A DNA stretch of 64,000 bases from Collinsella sp. (GTDB taxonomy: Bacteria > Actinomycetota > Coriobacteriia > Coriobacteriales > Coriobacteriaceae). A program made the translations under genes and the position numbers. Under the pieces are notes generated by a model. That model was not told the origin of the DNA and did no database searches. It worked only from the letters and a program-made list of their open reading frames with translations. Shown here piece after piece: positions 34,862-43,632 of this stretch. The stretch covers positions 1-64,000 of the forward strand of contig JAGZSF010000015.1 of NCBI GenBank assembly GCA_018381235.1, read 5' to 3'. The stretch's first letter is position 1; each line of letters starts with the position of its first letter.

Positions 34862-36100
34862 ATGTCGCATTGGGAAAGGCGTTTCATGCCTCAAGTTTCT
34901 AACACCTCGTTTACAACGACGGTTTCATCAAACGCCATGGCCGTGGTGGATTATCTGTCCAAAAGTATGATGTCGGCGCTGCCGTTTATTGTCTGTGCGG
35001 CGTTGTTTCGCACCGTCGCCGTCATTATGGGCGAAGGCATGCTGGGCCTGTGGTCTGCCGATTCCGAAATCTATCGCCTGTTCTACAGTTGGCTCTATAA
35101 CGCCGGCTACTACTTCTTGCCCATTTATCTCGGTTGGGCGGCCGCCCGCCAGCTCGGTTGCTCGGAGCAGCTGGGCATGATGCTGGGCGGCGTATTGATT
35201 GCGCCCGATCTGCTTAAGCTTGTCGATGCCGCATCGACGACGGGGGCATCGATGACTTCCGTGTATGGCCTGCTTCCCGCGCCGGTCAACGATTACACGA
35301 CGACTGTTATTCCGGTTCTCATCTCGGTGCCCGTGCTATGGCGAGTGGAGTGTTTCTTTAAGCGCGTTATCCCTAAGGCCGTGGCGTTTTCGTTCGTTCC
35401 GTTTGCAACCATGCTTGTCATGGTTCCGGTTTCGCTGTGTATTACGGCGCCGGCGGGCAGCTATCTGGGCATGCTGTTGGGCCAGCTTATGTTTATGCTT
35501 GGCAATTCCGGTGGCATCGTGTCGCTGCTCACGCTCATGGGGCTTGCTGCGGGCTGGGAGTTCCTAAAGATCGCCGGCGTCAGCAACGTTGTCCTATCGC
35601 TCGCCTATGCGCAGTTTATGAGTGTGGGAACGGATTCGTGCATCCTGATCGCCGCGACGATGGCAACGTTCGCCGTTTGGGGTATGCCCTTTGGCGCGTC
35701 GCTTCGCGTTGCGGATAAGGACGAGAAGGCGCTCATGCTGGGCTATTCAATCTCGGGTGTTCTTGGCGGCGTAAGCGAGCCGGCGCTGTACGGTTGCGGC
35801 TTTAAATATGGCAGGTGCCTGACGTGCATGGCCATTGGCGGCGCCGTCGGAGGCCTTGTTGCGGCCGTGGGCCACGTTACGGCCTATACCATCGGCATGA
35901 CGAATGTCCTTATGGTCATTGGCTTTGCCACGGGCGGCATCTCGAACCTGCTGTGGTGCTGCGCTGCCGGCGGTGTGGCATTTGCGGTGTCTGCGGCGCT
36001 GAGCTACTGCTTTGGCGTGGTGCCGGCGAAGGGACAGACGACGGGGGACGGAGCCGATTCACCCGAAACCTCGAAGAGCGTGGCCGAAGTAAGCGCGTAA
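34862..36100 (+). CDS. Lone PTS EIIC-type sugar permease domain
   Basis: This roughly 412-residue membrane protein resembles the EIIC domain of glucose/beta-glucoside PTS permeases. It has about ten hydrophobic segments and the loop SGVLGGVSEPALYGCGFKYGRC, which matches the conserved G-I-(T/S)-E-P-A-(I/L)-Y-G motif of EIIC. No EIIB cysteine domain or EIIA domain is attached or nearby, so partner subunits must come from elsewhere, or it has another transport role. It begins 16 nt after accDA with no terminator between, so it could be part of the FASII transcript. ATG 34886 (after GGGAAAGG) is an alternative start. Confidence 0.7.
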   Translation: MSHWERRFMPQVSNTSFTTTVSSNAMAVVDYLSKSMMSALPFIVCAALFRTVAVIMGEGMLGLWSADSEIYRLFYSWLYNAGYYFLPIYLGWAAARQLGCSEQLGMMLGGVLIAPDLLKLVDAASTTGASMTSVYGLLPAPVNDYTTTVIPVLISVPVLWRVECFFKRVIPKAVAFSFVPFATMLVMVPVSLCITAPAGSYLGMLLGQLMFMLGNSGGIVSLLTLMGLAAGWEFLKIAGVSNVVLSLAYAQFMSVGTDSCILIAATMATFAVWGMPFGASLRVADKDEKALMLGYSISGVLGGVSEPALYGCGFKYGRCLTCMAIGGAVGGLVAAVGHVTAYTIGMTNVLMVIGFATGGISNLLWCCAAGGVAFAVSAALSYCFGVVPAKGQTTGDGADSPETSKSVAEVSA

Positions 36101-36138
36101 ACCTGTGCGACACAAGGACGATTCCTTTGCCATATTCC

Positions 36139-36172
36139 AAGGCCGTGGCCCGTGTGGGTTGCGGCCTTTTTT
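36139..36172 (+). terminator. Intrinsic terminator after the EIIC gene
   Basis: AAGGCCG pairs with CGGCCTT, followed by TTTT. It is the first terminator after the fabH operon start. Confidence 0.75.
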
Positions 36173-36251
36173 GTATCTGGGGGACAAAGTGGCTACACTA
36201 CAATCCGTTTGAGCAATAGATATATAGGTAGTACCGTGGGGGCGGATGTAG

Positions 36252-37406
36252 ATGGTCGAGTGGATTGTTAAGCGTGCGCAGGGCGACCGTGCGCGCGTGG
36301 GCACGTTGACGGGCGTGGTGTGTATTCTCGCCAATGTGGCACTATGCGCTGCGAAGGGCGTAATTGGCGTGCTGTCGGGATCGGTTTCGATTGTGGCGGA
36401 TGCCATGAACAACCTGTCCGATGCAAGCTCGAATATCGTGAGCGTGCTGGGCTTTAAGCTGGCGAGCAAGCCGGCCGACCCCGAGCATCCTTACGGCCAC
36501 GGTCGCTACGAGTATCTCTCGGGTTTGGTCGTGGCGGCGCTCGTGCTGCTTATTGGCATCGAACTGGTGAAGTCCTCGGCGGAGCGTATTGTCAACCCGG
36601 AGCCTGTCGAGTTCTCGCTTGCTCTGGTGGCAGTCCTGGCACTTTCGATGGTTGTAAAGCTGTGGATGGCGGCCCTCAACCAAAAGCTCGGCGATCGCAT
36701 TGAGTCCGAGACGCTGCATGCGACCGCGCAGGATTCCAAGAACGATGTCCTTGCCACAGGCGCCGTGTTGGCGTGCGCAATTGTTTCGCAGGTGACGCAC
36801 ATCAATCTTGACGCATGGGTTGGCCTTGCCGTTGGCGCCTATATTGGCTGGAGCGGCTTTGAACTTATTCAAGATACGGTGAGCCCGCTTTTGGGTCAGT
36901 CGCCCGATCCTAAGCTGGTCAAGCACATTCGAGACAAGATCATGAGCTATCCCGGCGTTTTGGGCGTTCACGATTTGATGGTTCACGACTACGGCCCGGG
37001 CAGGAAGTTCGCAAGCGCTCACGCCGAGATGGCAGCCGAGGCCAGCCCGCTGGAAAGTCACGACACGCTCGATAACATCGAGCAGTCGTTTAGGAACGAA
37101 GACGGCATGATTGTCACACTTCACTACGACCCCATCGTGACCGACGATCCAAAGGTGGCGAGCATGCGCTTGCGCATCAACGCCATGGCCCAGGAGATCG
37201 ATAGCCGCCTTTCGATTCATGATTTGCGCTGCGTGCCGGGCCCCACGCACACCAACGTGATTTTTGACTGCGTGCGTCCCTCGGATCTGCAGATGAGTGC
37301 CGAAGACTTAAAGCACGCGCTGGCACAACGGGTCGAATCGGAATATCCCAAGTCGATTGCCAAGATTACGATCGACGAAGACTACGTAGGGCATACCCAC
37401 GAGTAA
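36252..37406 (+). CDS. Cation diffusion facilitator (CDF) exporter
   Basis: This 384-residue divalent metal/proton antiporter has six transmembrane helices. The metal-site motif DAMNNLSDASSN in helix 2 and the linker HPYGHGRYEYLSG are characteristic, and a second site lies in helix 5 (HATAQDSKNDVLAT). The cytoplasmic tail is long (from about residue 215) and carries an additional domain at its C terminus. The metal, usually Zn, Fe or Mn, cannot be assigned. Confidence 0.9.
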   Translation: MVEWIVKRAQGDRARVGTLTGVVCILANVALCAAKGVIGVLSGSVSIVADAMNNLSDASSNIVSVLGFKLASKPADPEHPYGHGRYEYLSGLVVAALVLLIGIELVKSSAERIVNPEPVEFSLALVAVLALSMVVKLWMAALNQKLGDRIESETLHATAQDSKNDVLATGAVLACAIVSQVTHINLDAWVGLAVGAYIGWSGFELIQDTVSPLLGQSPDPKLVKHIRDKIMSYPGVLGVHDLMVHDYGPGRKFASAHAEMAAEASPLESHDTLDNIEQSFRNEDGMIVTLHYDPIVTDDPKVASMRLRINAMAQEIDSRLSIHDLRCVPGPTHTNVIFDCVRPSDLQMSAEDLKHALAQRVESEYPKSIAKITIDEDYVGHTHE

Positions 37407-37445
37407 GGCTGTGCCGGCAAAGCAAGTTATACAGAAGGGGAGAGC

Positions 37446-38072
37446 ATGAAGCGTCTATATCTACTCCGCCACGGCCAGACAGAATTCAACGTTAAAAAGC
37501 TCGTCCAGGGTCGCTGCGATTCACCGCTCACCGATTTGGGCCGTCAGCAAGCCGGGATGACAGCCGCATGGCTCAAGGCCCACGGCGTCGTTCCCGACAA
37601 AGTGGTCTCATCACCCTTAGGCCGAGCCATGGACACGGCAAGTCTCGTCGCAACCGAGCTTCTCGGCCCGGACGCAGCAGCCGAGCCCTGCGAAGGCATT
37701 ATCGAGCGCTGCTACGGCACCTTCGAAGAAGGCCCGCACGACGCGCTACCCACCGACGTCTGGGATCCGGGCGAGGATCTGGTCCCCTTCGGAGGAGAAG
37801 GAAGCCGCGCACTGCAAGAACGCATGGTAGGCACCCTCACTAATCTCATGGACTCCGAGGGCATCGAAACCCTACTAGCAGTAAGCCACGGCAGCGCCAG
37901 CCGCCAATTCATCAAAACCGCCGTCCCAGAGGACTTTGAGCTCCCAGCAAAACTTCCCAACTGCGCCATCATGATCTTCGATTTTGACGAGGAAAAGCCA
38001 CAAGCAGAAGGTGAGCCAATGCAATGTAAGTTCACCCTCCAGCAAATAGTGGACCCCCAACAAAGTCATTAG
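37446..38072 (+). CDS. Histidine phosphatase family (phosphoglycerate mutase-like)
   Basis: This 208-residue enzyme has the RHGQTEFN phosphohistidine motif at residues 8-15, the acid/base region ERCYGTFEEG, and the second histidine in VSHGSASRQF. It is likely a small-molecule phosphatase rather than the glycolytic mutase. GGGGAG precedes the ATG. From about 37600 on the gene shifts to A- and C-ending codons (TTA, CGA, GCA, CTA, GTA, GGA). It stops 36 nt before palindromic element C. The aminotransferase gene next to element A shows the same shift. Confidence 0.88.
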   Translation: MKRLYLLRHGQTEFNVKKLVQGRCDSPLTDLGRQQAGMTAAWLKAHGVVPDKVVSSPLGRAMDTASLVATELLGPDAAAEPCEGIIERCYGTFEEGPHDALPTDVWDPGEDLVPFGGEGSRALQERMVGTLTNLMDSEGIETLLAVSHGSASRQFIKTAVPEDFELPAKLPNCAIMIFDFDEEKPQAEGEPMQCKFTLQQIVDPQQSH

Positions 38073-38107
38073 CCTGAGCGAGCAAGGTTTAGCAGACATC
38101 AACGTGG

Positions 38108-38272
38108 CGTTCCCAGTGTGCGGCGGAGGGGGCGGGCCTGAGACATATTAAGGTTGTCGCGAGTTCCGCACGAACAGGAGAGCACTTAATGTGCTCTCCG
38201 TCGTGAGCAGGACTGTAGAGCAGCAACCTTAATATGTCTCAGGCCCGCCCCCTCCGCCGCACACTGGGAACG
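38108..38272 (+). repeat. Conserved-core palindromic element, copy C
   Basis: Perfect 49-bp arms (38108-38156 and 38224-38272) enclose a 67-nt core that differs from copy B at about eight positions. Differences in the inner hairpin are compensatory (GGAGAGCAC/GTGCTCTCC here, GGAAAGCAC/GTGCTTTCC in B, GAAGAGCAC/GTGCTCTTC in A). The arms are unrelated to those of A and B. Confidence 0.88.
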
Positions 38273-38321
38273 TGCCACGCACTTTACCTGCGTAAACAAT
38301 GTGAGTGAAATATGAATCTCG

Positions 38322-38347
38322 ATGGATACGCCCGCAGCCGTGTATAC
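38322..38347 (+). promoter_or_regulatory. GGATACGCCCG motif upstream of rplC
   Basis: ATGGATACGCCCG followed by CCGTGTATAC matches 40187-40212 at 23 of 26 positions and resembles 21044-21063. TATACT at its right end (38343-38348) could be a -10, but no good -35 precedes it. Confidence 0.5.
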
Positions 38348-38459
38348 TAATCAGCTGTGTGTAACCAGGGGAGTATTCTGGCTGGACAAAATGCCTGCTT
38401 AATAGGGTTGTCAGGTAGTCCGGGCGAAATACAAGGCTGGGGAGCACGTCGTGTAAGTA

Positions 38460-38511
38460 GTGGTCCTCTAGGGGCGTACGCTCGGTGGTGTACGCATTGT
38501 CCCAAGACCAC
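38460..38511 (+). ncRNA. Structured leader before rplC
   Basis: The RNA would fold as nested stems: GTGGTC (38460-38465) with GACCAC (38506-38511), GGG (38471-38473) with CCC (38501-38503), and GCGTAC (38474-38479) with GTACGC (38490-38495), with asymmetric bulges CTCTA and ATTGT. Its position at the head of the operon fits a ribosomal-protein feedback leader (L3 or L4), but I recognise no known class. Confidence 0.45.
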
Positions 38512-38531
38512 GCGAGAGTTGGGATCATATC

Positions 38532-39152
38532 TTGATCAGCATGATTCTCGGCCGCAAGATTGGCATGACCCAGGTTTGGGACGAGGACGACAACGTCGTT
38601 CCCGTCACGGTCATCCAGGCTGGCCCCTGCGCTGTCTCGCAGGTTAAAACTCAGGCAACCGACGGCTATGATGCCGTCCAGATCGGTTTCGGCGACATCA
38701 AGGCCAAGAACGTGAACAAGCCCATGGCTGGTCACTTCGCCAAGGCTGGCGTCGAGCCTGTCCGCTTCCTTCGTGAGGTCCGCGTCGAGAACGGCGAGGA
38801 GCACAAGGTCGGCGAGGTCGTCACCGTCGCTGATTTCGCTGATGTCGAGAAGGTCGACGTCATCGGTACCTCCAAGGGTAAGGGCTTCCAGGGTCGCATC
38901 AAGCGCTGGGGTCAGCGCCGCGGTCCTATGACGCATGGTTCTCACTTCCAGCGTCACCCCGGTTCTATCGGTCAGTGCGCCTATCCTGCGCGCGTCCTCA
39001 AGGGCGTCAAGATGGCCGGTCACATGGGTAACGAGCGCGTTACCGTCAAGAACCTTTCCGTTGTCCGCATCGATGCCGAGCAGAACCTCATCTTGGTCAA
39101 GGGCGCTGTCCCGGGTGCCAAGAATGGTCTCGTCGCCATCCGTATGGCCTAA
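38532..39152 (+). CDS. rplC: 50S ribosomal protein L3
   Basis: This 206-residue protein of the peptidyl-transferase region starts at TTG 38532 (MISMILGRKIGMTQVW) or ATG 38541; neither has a strong ribosome site. GKGFQGRIKRWGQRRGPMTHGS is diagnostic. It heads the operon because rpsJ lies elsewhere. Confidence 0.95.
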   Translation: MISMILGRKIGMTQVWDEDDNVVPVTVIQAGPCAVSQVKTQATDGYDAVQIGFGDIKAKNVNKPMAGHFAKAGVEPVRFLREVRVENGEEHKVGEVVTVADFADVEKVDVIGTSKGKGFQGRIKRWGQRRGPMTHGSHFQRHPGSIGQCAYPARVLKGVKMAGHMGNERVTVKNLSVVRIDAEQNLILVKGAVPGAKNGLVAIRMA

Positions 39153-39198
39153 GGGCCCAGCCCATTTAGCCCAGCGTCATACCAAGGAGAACACTTAA

Positions 39199-39825
39199 AT
39201 GGCAAAGTTTGAAGTAAAGAACAGCGAGGGCAAGAAGGTCGCCGAGGCCGAGCTCGCCGCTGAGGTGTACGGCATCGAGCCGAACATCCACGTTATGCAC
39301 CACATCGTCAAGTGCCAGATGGCCTCTTGGCGTCAGGGCACCCAGTCCGCTAAGGGCCGCTCTGAGGTTTCCGGTGGCGGCAAGAAGCCTTGGCGTCAGA
39401 AGGGCACCGGCCGTGCCCGCCAGGGTTCCATCCGTGCTGCCCAGTGGCGTCACGGTGGCGTCGTCTTCGCCCCCAAGCCCCGTTCCTACGCTAAGCGTAT
39501 GAACAACAAGGAGGTCAAGCTGGCTATGCGCTCCGCGCTGTCCGCCAAGCTGGCCGATGGCGAGCTCGTGCTCGTCGACGACTACGGCTTCGAGAAGCCT
39601 TCCACCAAGGCTGCCGTCGCCATGCTCAAGGCTCTCGGCCTTGAGGGCAAGCGTCTGACCATCATCGTTCGCGATGAGGACGTCAACGCCTACCTGTCGT
39701 TCCGCAACATTCCCAAGACGTTCATCATCACCGCTGACGAGGCCAACACCTACGATCTCGTCAACAACAACGCTGTGCTGATGCCCGCCGACATCGCCGC
39801 TCACTTCGGGGAGGTGCTTGCATAA
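39199..39825 (+). CDS. rplD: 50S ribosomal protein L4
   Basis: This 208-residue exit-tunnel protein contains GGGKKPWRQKGTGRARQGS in the tunnel loop and GGVVFAPKPRSY. AAGGAG lies before the ATG. In many bacteria L4 represses its own operon. rplW follows with no gap. Confidence 0.98.
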   Translation: MAKFEVKNSEGKKVAEAELAAEVYGIEPNIHVMHHIVKCQMASWRQGTQSAKGRSEVSGGGKKPWRQKGTGRARQGSIRAAQWRHGGVVFAPKPRSYAKRMNNKEVKLAMRSALSAKLADGELVLVDDYGFEKPSTKAAVAMLKALGLEGKRLTIIVRDEDVNAYLSFRNIPKTFIITADEANTYDLVNNNAVLMPADIAAHFGEVLA

Positions 39826-40113
39826 ATGACCGCCCACGAGATCATCATCCGTCCGATCGTGTCCGAGCGTTCCTTCTCCGGCATGGAGCTGAACAAGTAC
39901 ACGTTCGAGGTCGCCAAGGATGCTAACAAGTATCAGATCAAGGACGCTGTCGAGGAGATCTTCGGCGTCAAGGTCGTTCGCGTGAACACCCTGACGGTCA
40001 AGCCCAAGACCAAGCGCGTGCGCTATGTCGCCGGCAAGACCCGTTCTTGGAAGAAGGCCATCGTCACGCTGGCCGAGGGCGACACCATCGAGGTCTTTGG
40101 CAACCAGGCCTAA
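39826..40113 (+). CDS. rplW: 50S ribosomal protein L23
   Basis: This 95-residue protein sits at the tunnel exit where trigger factor and SRP dock. IIIRPIVSERSFSGMELNKY and VNTLTVKPKTKRVR are typical. Its ATG directly follows the rplD stop. Confidence 0.97.
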   Translation: MTAHEIIIRPIVSERSFSGMELNKYTFEVAKDANKYQIKDAVEEIFGVKVVRVNTLTVKPKTKRVRYVAGKTRSWKKAIVTLAEGDTIEVFGNQA

Positions 40114-40130
40114 GACTCGCTGCTGTTGAG

Positions 40131-40169
40131 TGAGCTCATGCCTCCCAAATAGGGGAGGCGAGAGCTCAA
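40131..40169 (+). other. Internal hairpin between rplW and rplB
   Basis: CCTCCC/GGGAGG nested in TGAGCTC/GAGCTCA makes a strong stem without a T-run. It lies upstream of TATAAA (40181) and the GGACACGCCCG motif, within an unusually long 179-nt gap inside the operon. It may be an attenuator or processing site next to an internal promoter. Confidence 0.4.
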
Positions 40170-40186
40170 GGTTTTGGGCGTATAAA

Positions 40187-40212
40187 ATGGACACGCCCGG
40201 AACCGTGTATAC
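40187..40212 (+). promoter_or_regulatory. GGACACGCCCG motif upstream of rplB
   Basis: ATGGACACGCCCG followed by CCGTGTATAC; 23 of 26 positions equal the copy before rplC. It overlaps the end of a TATAAAAT at 40181-40188, which could be a -10. Confidence 0.5.
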
Positions 40213-40292
40213 GTCCGGTGTCATCGCACCCGAGGCAGAACCTCGAATCCCTGTCTGCGATGGCTAACGGATTCCTATTGAAAGGGATTGTA

Positions 40293-41123
40293 ATGGCTGT
40301 AAAGCACCTTAAGCCGACCTCCGCTGGTAGGCGTTGGCAGACGATCTCCGATTTCTCCGAGATCACCTGCACCAAGCCCGAGAAGTCTCTTCTCGAGCCC
40401 CTGCCCAAGAAGGCCGGTCGTAACAACAACGGCCGCATCACCACCCGCCACCAGGGCGGCGGCGTGAAGCGTCGTTACCGCGTGATCGACTTCAAGCGCA
40501 ACAAGGACGGCGTGCCCGCCAAGGTTGCCACGATCGAGTACGATCCGAACCGTTCCGCTCGCATCGCTCTGCTGCACTACGCTGACGGTGAGAAGCGCTA
40601 CATCCTGGCCCCCAAGGGCCTCGAGGTCGGTCAGACCATCATGTCCGGTTCTGACGCCGACATCAAGCCGGGCAACGCTCTGTCCCTCGCCGACATCCCC
40701 GTCGGTACGCTCATCCACGCCGTCGAGTTCCAGCCGGGCAAGGGCGCCGCTATCGCCCGTTCCGCCGGTAACTCCTGCCAGCTGATGGGTAAGGAGGGCA
40801 AGTACGCTATCGTCCGTATGCCTTCCTCCGAGATGCGCCGCATCCTCGTTACCTGCCGCGCCACCGTCGGTGAGGTCGGCAACGCCGATCACTCCAACAT
40901 CGTCATCGGCAAGGCCGGCCGTAAGCGTCACATGAACGTGCGCCCGACCGTCCGCGGTACCGTCATGAACCCTGTCGACCACCCGCACGGCGGTGGCGAG
41001 GGCAAGAACCACACTTCTGGTCGTCCCTCTGTTACCCCCTGGGGTAAGCCGACGAAGGGCCTTCGTACGCGCAAGAAGAAGAAGGTCTCGAACCAGCACA
41101 TCATTCGTCGCCGTAAGAAGTAA
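40293..41123 (+). CDS. rplB: 50S ribosomal protein L2
   Basis: This 276-residue protein is essential for subunit joining and peptidyl transfer. GRNNNGRITTRHQGGGVKRRYR and the C-terminal VDHPHGGGEGKN with its key histidine are intact. AAAGG precedes the ATG at 40293; an upstream in-frame GTG at 40218 has no ribosome site. Confidence 0.98.
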   Translation: MAVKHLKPTSAGRRWQTISDFSEITCTKPEKSLLEPLPKKAGRNNNGRITTRHQGGGVKRRYRVIDFKRNKDGVPAKVATIEYDPNRSARIALLHYADGEKRYILAPKGLEVGQTIMSGSDADIKPGNALSLADIPVGTLIHAVEFQPGKGAAIARSAGNSCQLMGKEGKYAIVRMPSSEMRRILVTCRATVGEVGNADHSNIVIGKAGRKRHMNVRPTVRGTVMNPVDHPHGGGEGKNHTSGRPSVTPWGKPTKGLRTRKKKKVSNQHIIRRRKK

Positions 41124-41155
41124 TTTCGGATACCGAGTTTTAGGAGAAAGCACTT

Positions 41156-41416
41156 ATGAGCAGAAGTCTCAAAAAGGGCCCGTTCGTGGAGACTCGCCTT
41201 CTCTCGCGTATCACCGCGATGAACGAGGCTGGCAAGAAGGACGTCGTGAAGACCTGGTCCCGCGCGTCCACCATCTTCCCCGAGATGGTTGGTCACACCA
41301 TCGCCGTCCACGACGGCCGCAAGCATGTGCCCGTGTATGTTACCGAGTCCATGGTTGGTCACAAGCTCGGCGAGTTCGCGCCGACTCGTACGTTCCGTGG
41401 CCACAAGGCCAAATAG
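41156..41416 (+). CDS. rpsS: 30S ribosomal protein S19
   Basis: This 86-residue 30S head protein begins MSRSLKKGPFVETRLLSRIT. VTESMVGHKLGEFAPTRTF is typical. TAGGAGAAAG precedes the ATG, 32 nt after rplB. Confidence 0.98.
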   Translation: MSRSLKKGPFVETRLLSRITAMNEAGKKDVVKTWSRASTIFPEMVGHTIAVHDGRKHVPVYVTESMVGHKLGEFAPTRTFRGHKAK

Positions 41417-41430
41417 GGGGTTAACCGTAA

Positions 41431-41802
41431 ATGGCAACTAAGTCTATTGAAACTGAGGCCACCGAGGTTCGCGCCGTCGCTAAGTACGTGCGTGTTTCCC
41501 CCAGCAAGGCCCGCCTGGTGGTCGATCTGATCCGCCGCAAGCCTGTCGCTCAGGCCTTCGACATCCTCCACTTCTGCGACCGCGCCGTCGCCGTGGATGT
41601 CGAGAAGGTTCTCCGTTCCGCCGTTGCGAACGCCGAGAACAACAACGGTCTGCGTGCCGACAACCTGGTTGTCGCCGCTGCCTATGTTGACGAGGGTCCG
41701 ACGCTTAAGCGCATCCGTCCCCGCGCCAAGGGTTCCGCTTCTCGCATTCTGAAGCGTACTTCCCACATCACCGTCGTCGTTGCTCCTCGAAAGGAGGCGT
41801 AA
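41431..41802 (+). CDS. rplV: 50S ribosomal protein L22
   Basis: This 123-residue exit-tunnel protein contains VAKYVRVSPSKARLVVDLIRR and the beta-hairpin loop region KRIRPRAKGSASRILKRTSH. That loop is where macrolide-resistance insertions occur in other bacteria; it looks normal here. Confidence 0.98.
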   Translation: MATKSIETEATEVRAVAKYVRVSPSKARLVVDLIRRKPVAQAFDILHFCDRAVAVDVEKVLRSAVANAENNNGLRADNLVVAAAYVDEGPTLKRIRPRAKGSASRILKRTSHITVVVAPRKEA

Positions 41803-41808
41803 AGCTGT

Positions 41809-42519
41809 ATGGGTCAGAAAGTCTACCCCACCGGCTTCCGTCTTGGCATCACCGAGAACTGGCGCTCCCGCTGGTTCGCAGAGAAGGATTACGCTAAGAC
41901 CCTCGGTAACGATCTCGAGATCCGCAAGTACCTCGAGAAGCGTCTTTCCCGCGCAGCTGTCTCCCGTGTCGAGATCGAGCGCGCTGGCGACAAGGTGAAG
42001 GTCATCATCCTCACTGCTCGCCCCGGCGTTGTCATCGGTAAGAAGGGTGCCGAGATCGATACCCTCCGTACCGAGCTCGAGAAGGTCGCTGGCGTCTCCA
42101 AGGGCCAGCTCTCCGTCGACGTTGTCGAGATCAAGCGCCCCGAGCTCGACGCCAACCTCGTTGCTCAGTCTATCGCCGAGCAGCTCGAGGGCCGCGTTGC
42201 CTTCCGTCGCGCTATGCGCAAGGCTGTCCAGTCCGCCCGCAAGGCCGGCGCTAAGGGCATCCGTATCCAGTGCTCCGGTCGTCTCGGCGGTGCCGAGATG
42301 GGCCGTCGTGAGTGGTACCGCGAGGGTCGCGTGCCTCTGCACACCCTCCGTGCCAAGATCGACTACGGCACGGCTGTCGCCAGCACCACCATGGGCGCTT
42401 GCGGCGTGAAGGTCTGGATCTACCTGGGCGAGAAGCTCCCGGGCCAGCCTGTTCCCAACCCTGCACTCGAGGGCTCTTCCCGTCCTCGTCGTCGTAACTC
42501 CGAGAGGAGGGGTCAGTAG
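41809..42519 (+). CDS. rpsC: 30S ribosomal protein S3
   Basis: This 236-residue mRNA-entry protein has the KH-domain motif ARPGVVIGKKGAEIDTL and GRLGGAEMGRREWYREGRVPLHT. AAAGGAGG lies before the ATG. Its TAG stop overlaps the rplP GTG by one nucleotide. Confidence 0.98.
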   Translation: MGQKVYPTGFRLGITENWRSRWFAEKDYAKTLGNDLEIRKYLEKRLSRAAVSRVEIERAGDKVKVIILTARPGVVIGKKGAEIDTLRTELEKVAGVSKGQLSVDVVEIKRPELDANLVAQSIAEQLEGRVAFRRAMRKAVQSARKAGAKGIRIQCSGRLGGAEMGRREWYREGRVPLHTLRAKIDYGTAVASTTMGACGVKVWIYLGEKLPGQPVPNPALEGSSRPRRRNSERRGQ

Positions 42520-43022
42520 TGCTTGCCCCTAAGCGTATTCTTCACCGCAAGGTGCAGCGTGGCTCCATGAAGGGCCAGGCCAAGGGTAATACCGAGCTGC
42601 ATTTCGGCGAGTTTGGTATCCAGGCTCTCGAGGCCCATTGGATCACCAACCGTCAGATCGAGGCCGCTCGTATTGCCATGACCCGCTACATGAAGCGTGG
42701 CGGTCGTGTCTACATCACGATCTTCCCTGATAAGCCCATCACCAAGAAGCCTGCTGAGACTCGCATGGGTTCTGGTAAGGGTAACCCCGAGGAGTGGGTG
42801 GCCGTCGTCAAGCCCGGCCGCATCATGTTCGAGGTCAAGGGTGTTCCCGAGGAGGTCGCTCGCGAGGCTCTGCGTCTTGCGCAGCACAAGCTCCCCATCA
42901 AGACCAAGATTGTTGCTGCTAAGAACGCTGAGCAGCGCATCGAGAAGGAGATGGCTGAGGAGGCCGCTCTCGAGGCCAAGTGGGCTGCTGAGGACGCCGC
43001 CGCCGCCAAGGAGGAGAACTAA
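42519..43022 (+). CDS. rplP: 50S ribosomal protein L16
   Basis: This 167-residue protein near the A site starts at a GTG overlapping the rpsC stop, with GAGAGGAGG upstream. KVQRGSMKGQAKGNTELHFG and FPDKPITKKPAETRMGSGKG are diagnostic. About 30 C-terminal residues (EEAALEAKWAAEDAAAAKEEN-like, Ala/Glu-rich) exceed the usual length of around 137. It overlaps rpmC by one nucleotide. Confidence 0.97.
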   Translation: MLAPKRILHRKVQRGSMKGQAKGNTELHFGEFGIQALEAHWITNRQIEAARIAMTRYMKRGGRVYITIFPDKPITKKPAETRMGSGKGNPEEWVAVVKPGRIMFEVKGVPEEVAREALRLAQHKLPIKTKIVAAKNAEQRIEKEMAEEAALEAKWAAEDAAAAKEEN

Positions 43023-43237
43023 TGAAGCCCGCAGAGATTCGTGAGCTCTCGGACGCTCAGCTCGTTGAGAAGCTGAAGGAAATGCGCGCCGAGCTCTTTA
43101 ACCTTCGTTTCCAGATGGCCACCAGCCAGCTGGACAACACCGCTCGCGTCAACACCGTGAAGAAGGACATCGCTCGCGTCCTCACGGAGCAGCGCGCCCG
43201 CGAGATCGCAGCGGAGAAGTCCGCTGTCGCCGAGTAG
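43022..43237 (+). CDS. rpmC: 50S ribosomal protein L29
   Basis: This 71-residue helical hairpin protein near the tunnel exit contains MKPAEIRELSDAQLVEKL and LFNLRFQMATSQLDN. Its ATG overlaps the rplP stop (TAATG). Confidence 0.96.
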   Translation: MKPAEIRELSDAQLVEKLKEMRAELFNLRFQMATSQLDNTARVNTVKKDIARVLTEQRAREIAAEKSAVAE

Positions 43238-43253
43238 GACCTAAGGAGAGAAC

Positions 43254-43514
43254 ATGACTGATTCGCGTAACTCGCGTAAGGTCCGTACGGGTGTCGTTAC
43301 CTCCGTCTCCGGTGCCAAGACCATTGTTGTCACCATCACCGAGCGCAAGCGTCACCCCAAGTACGGCAAGATGATGACCAGCTCCAAGAAGCTGCACGCT
43401 CACGACGAGGAGTGCACGGCTGGCGTGGGCGATACCGTCCGCGTTATGGAGACCCGTCCTATGTCCAAGATGAAGCGTTGGCGCCTCATCGAGGTCGTCG
43501 AGCGCGCTAAATAA
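43254..43514 (+). CDS. rpsQ: 30S ribosomal protein S17
   Basis: This 86-residue OB-fold protein contains RKVRTGVVTSVSGAKTIVV and VRVMETRPMSKMKRWRL. AAGGAGAG precedes the ATG. A 118-nt gap with a TATAAA (43581) and small hairpins separates it from rplN. Confidence 0.97.
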   Translation: MTDSRNSRKVRTGVVTSVSGAKTIVVTITERKRHPKYGKMMTSSKKLHAHDEECTAGVGDTVRVMETRPMSKMKRWRLIEVVERAK

Positions 43515-43632
43515 GCAGTCGCTCTTACGACTTGTACGTTTCCGAAGATGTGCGTATGCCTGGCTTGCATACCACGGGCCGTATAAAGGCTGCGCACCTC
43601 TCTTCGGTTCTTAGTTCGGAGGAACATCTACC

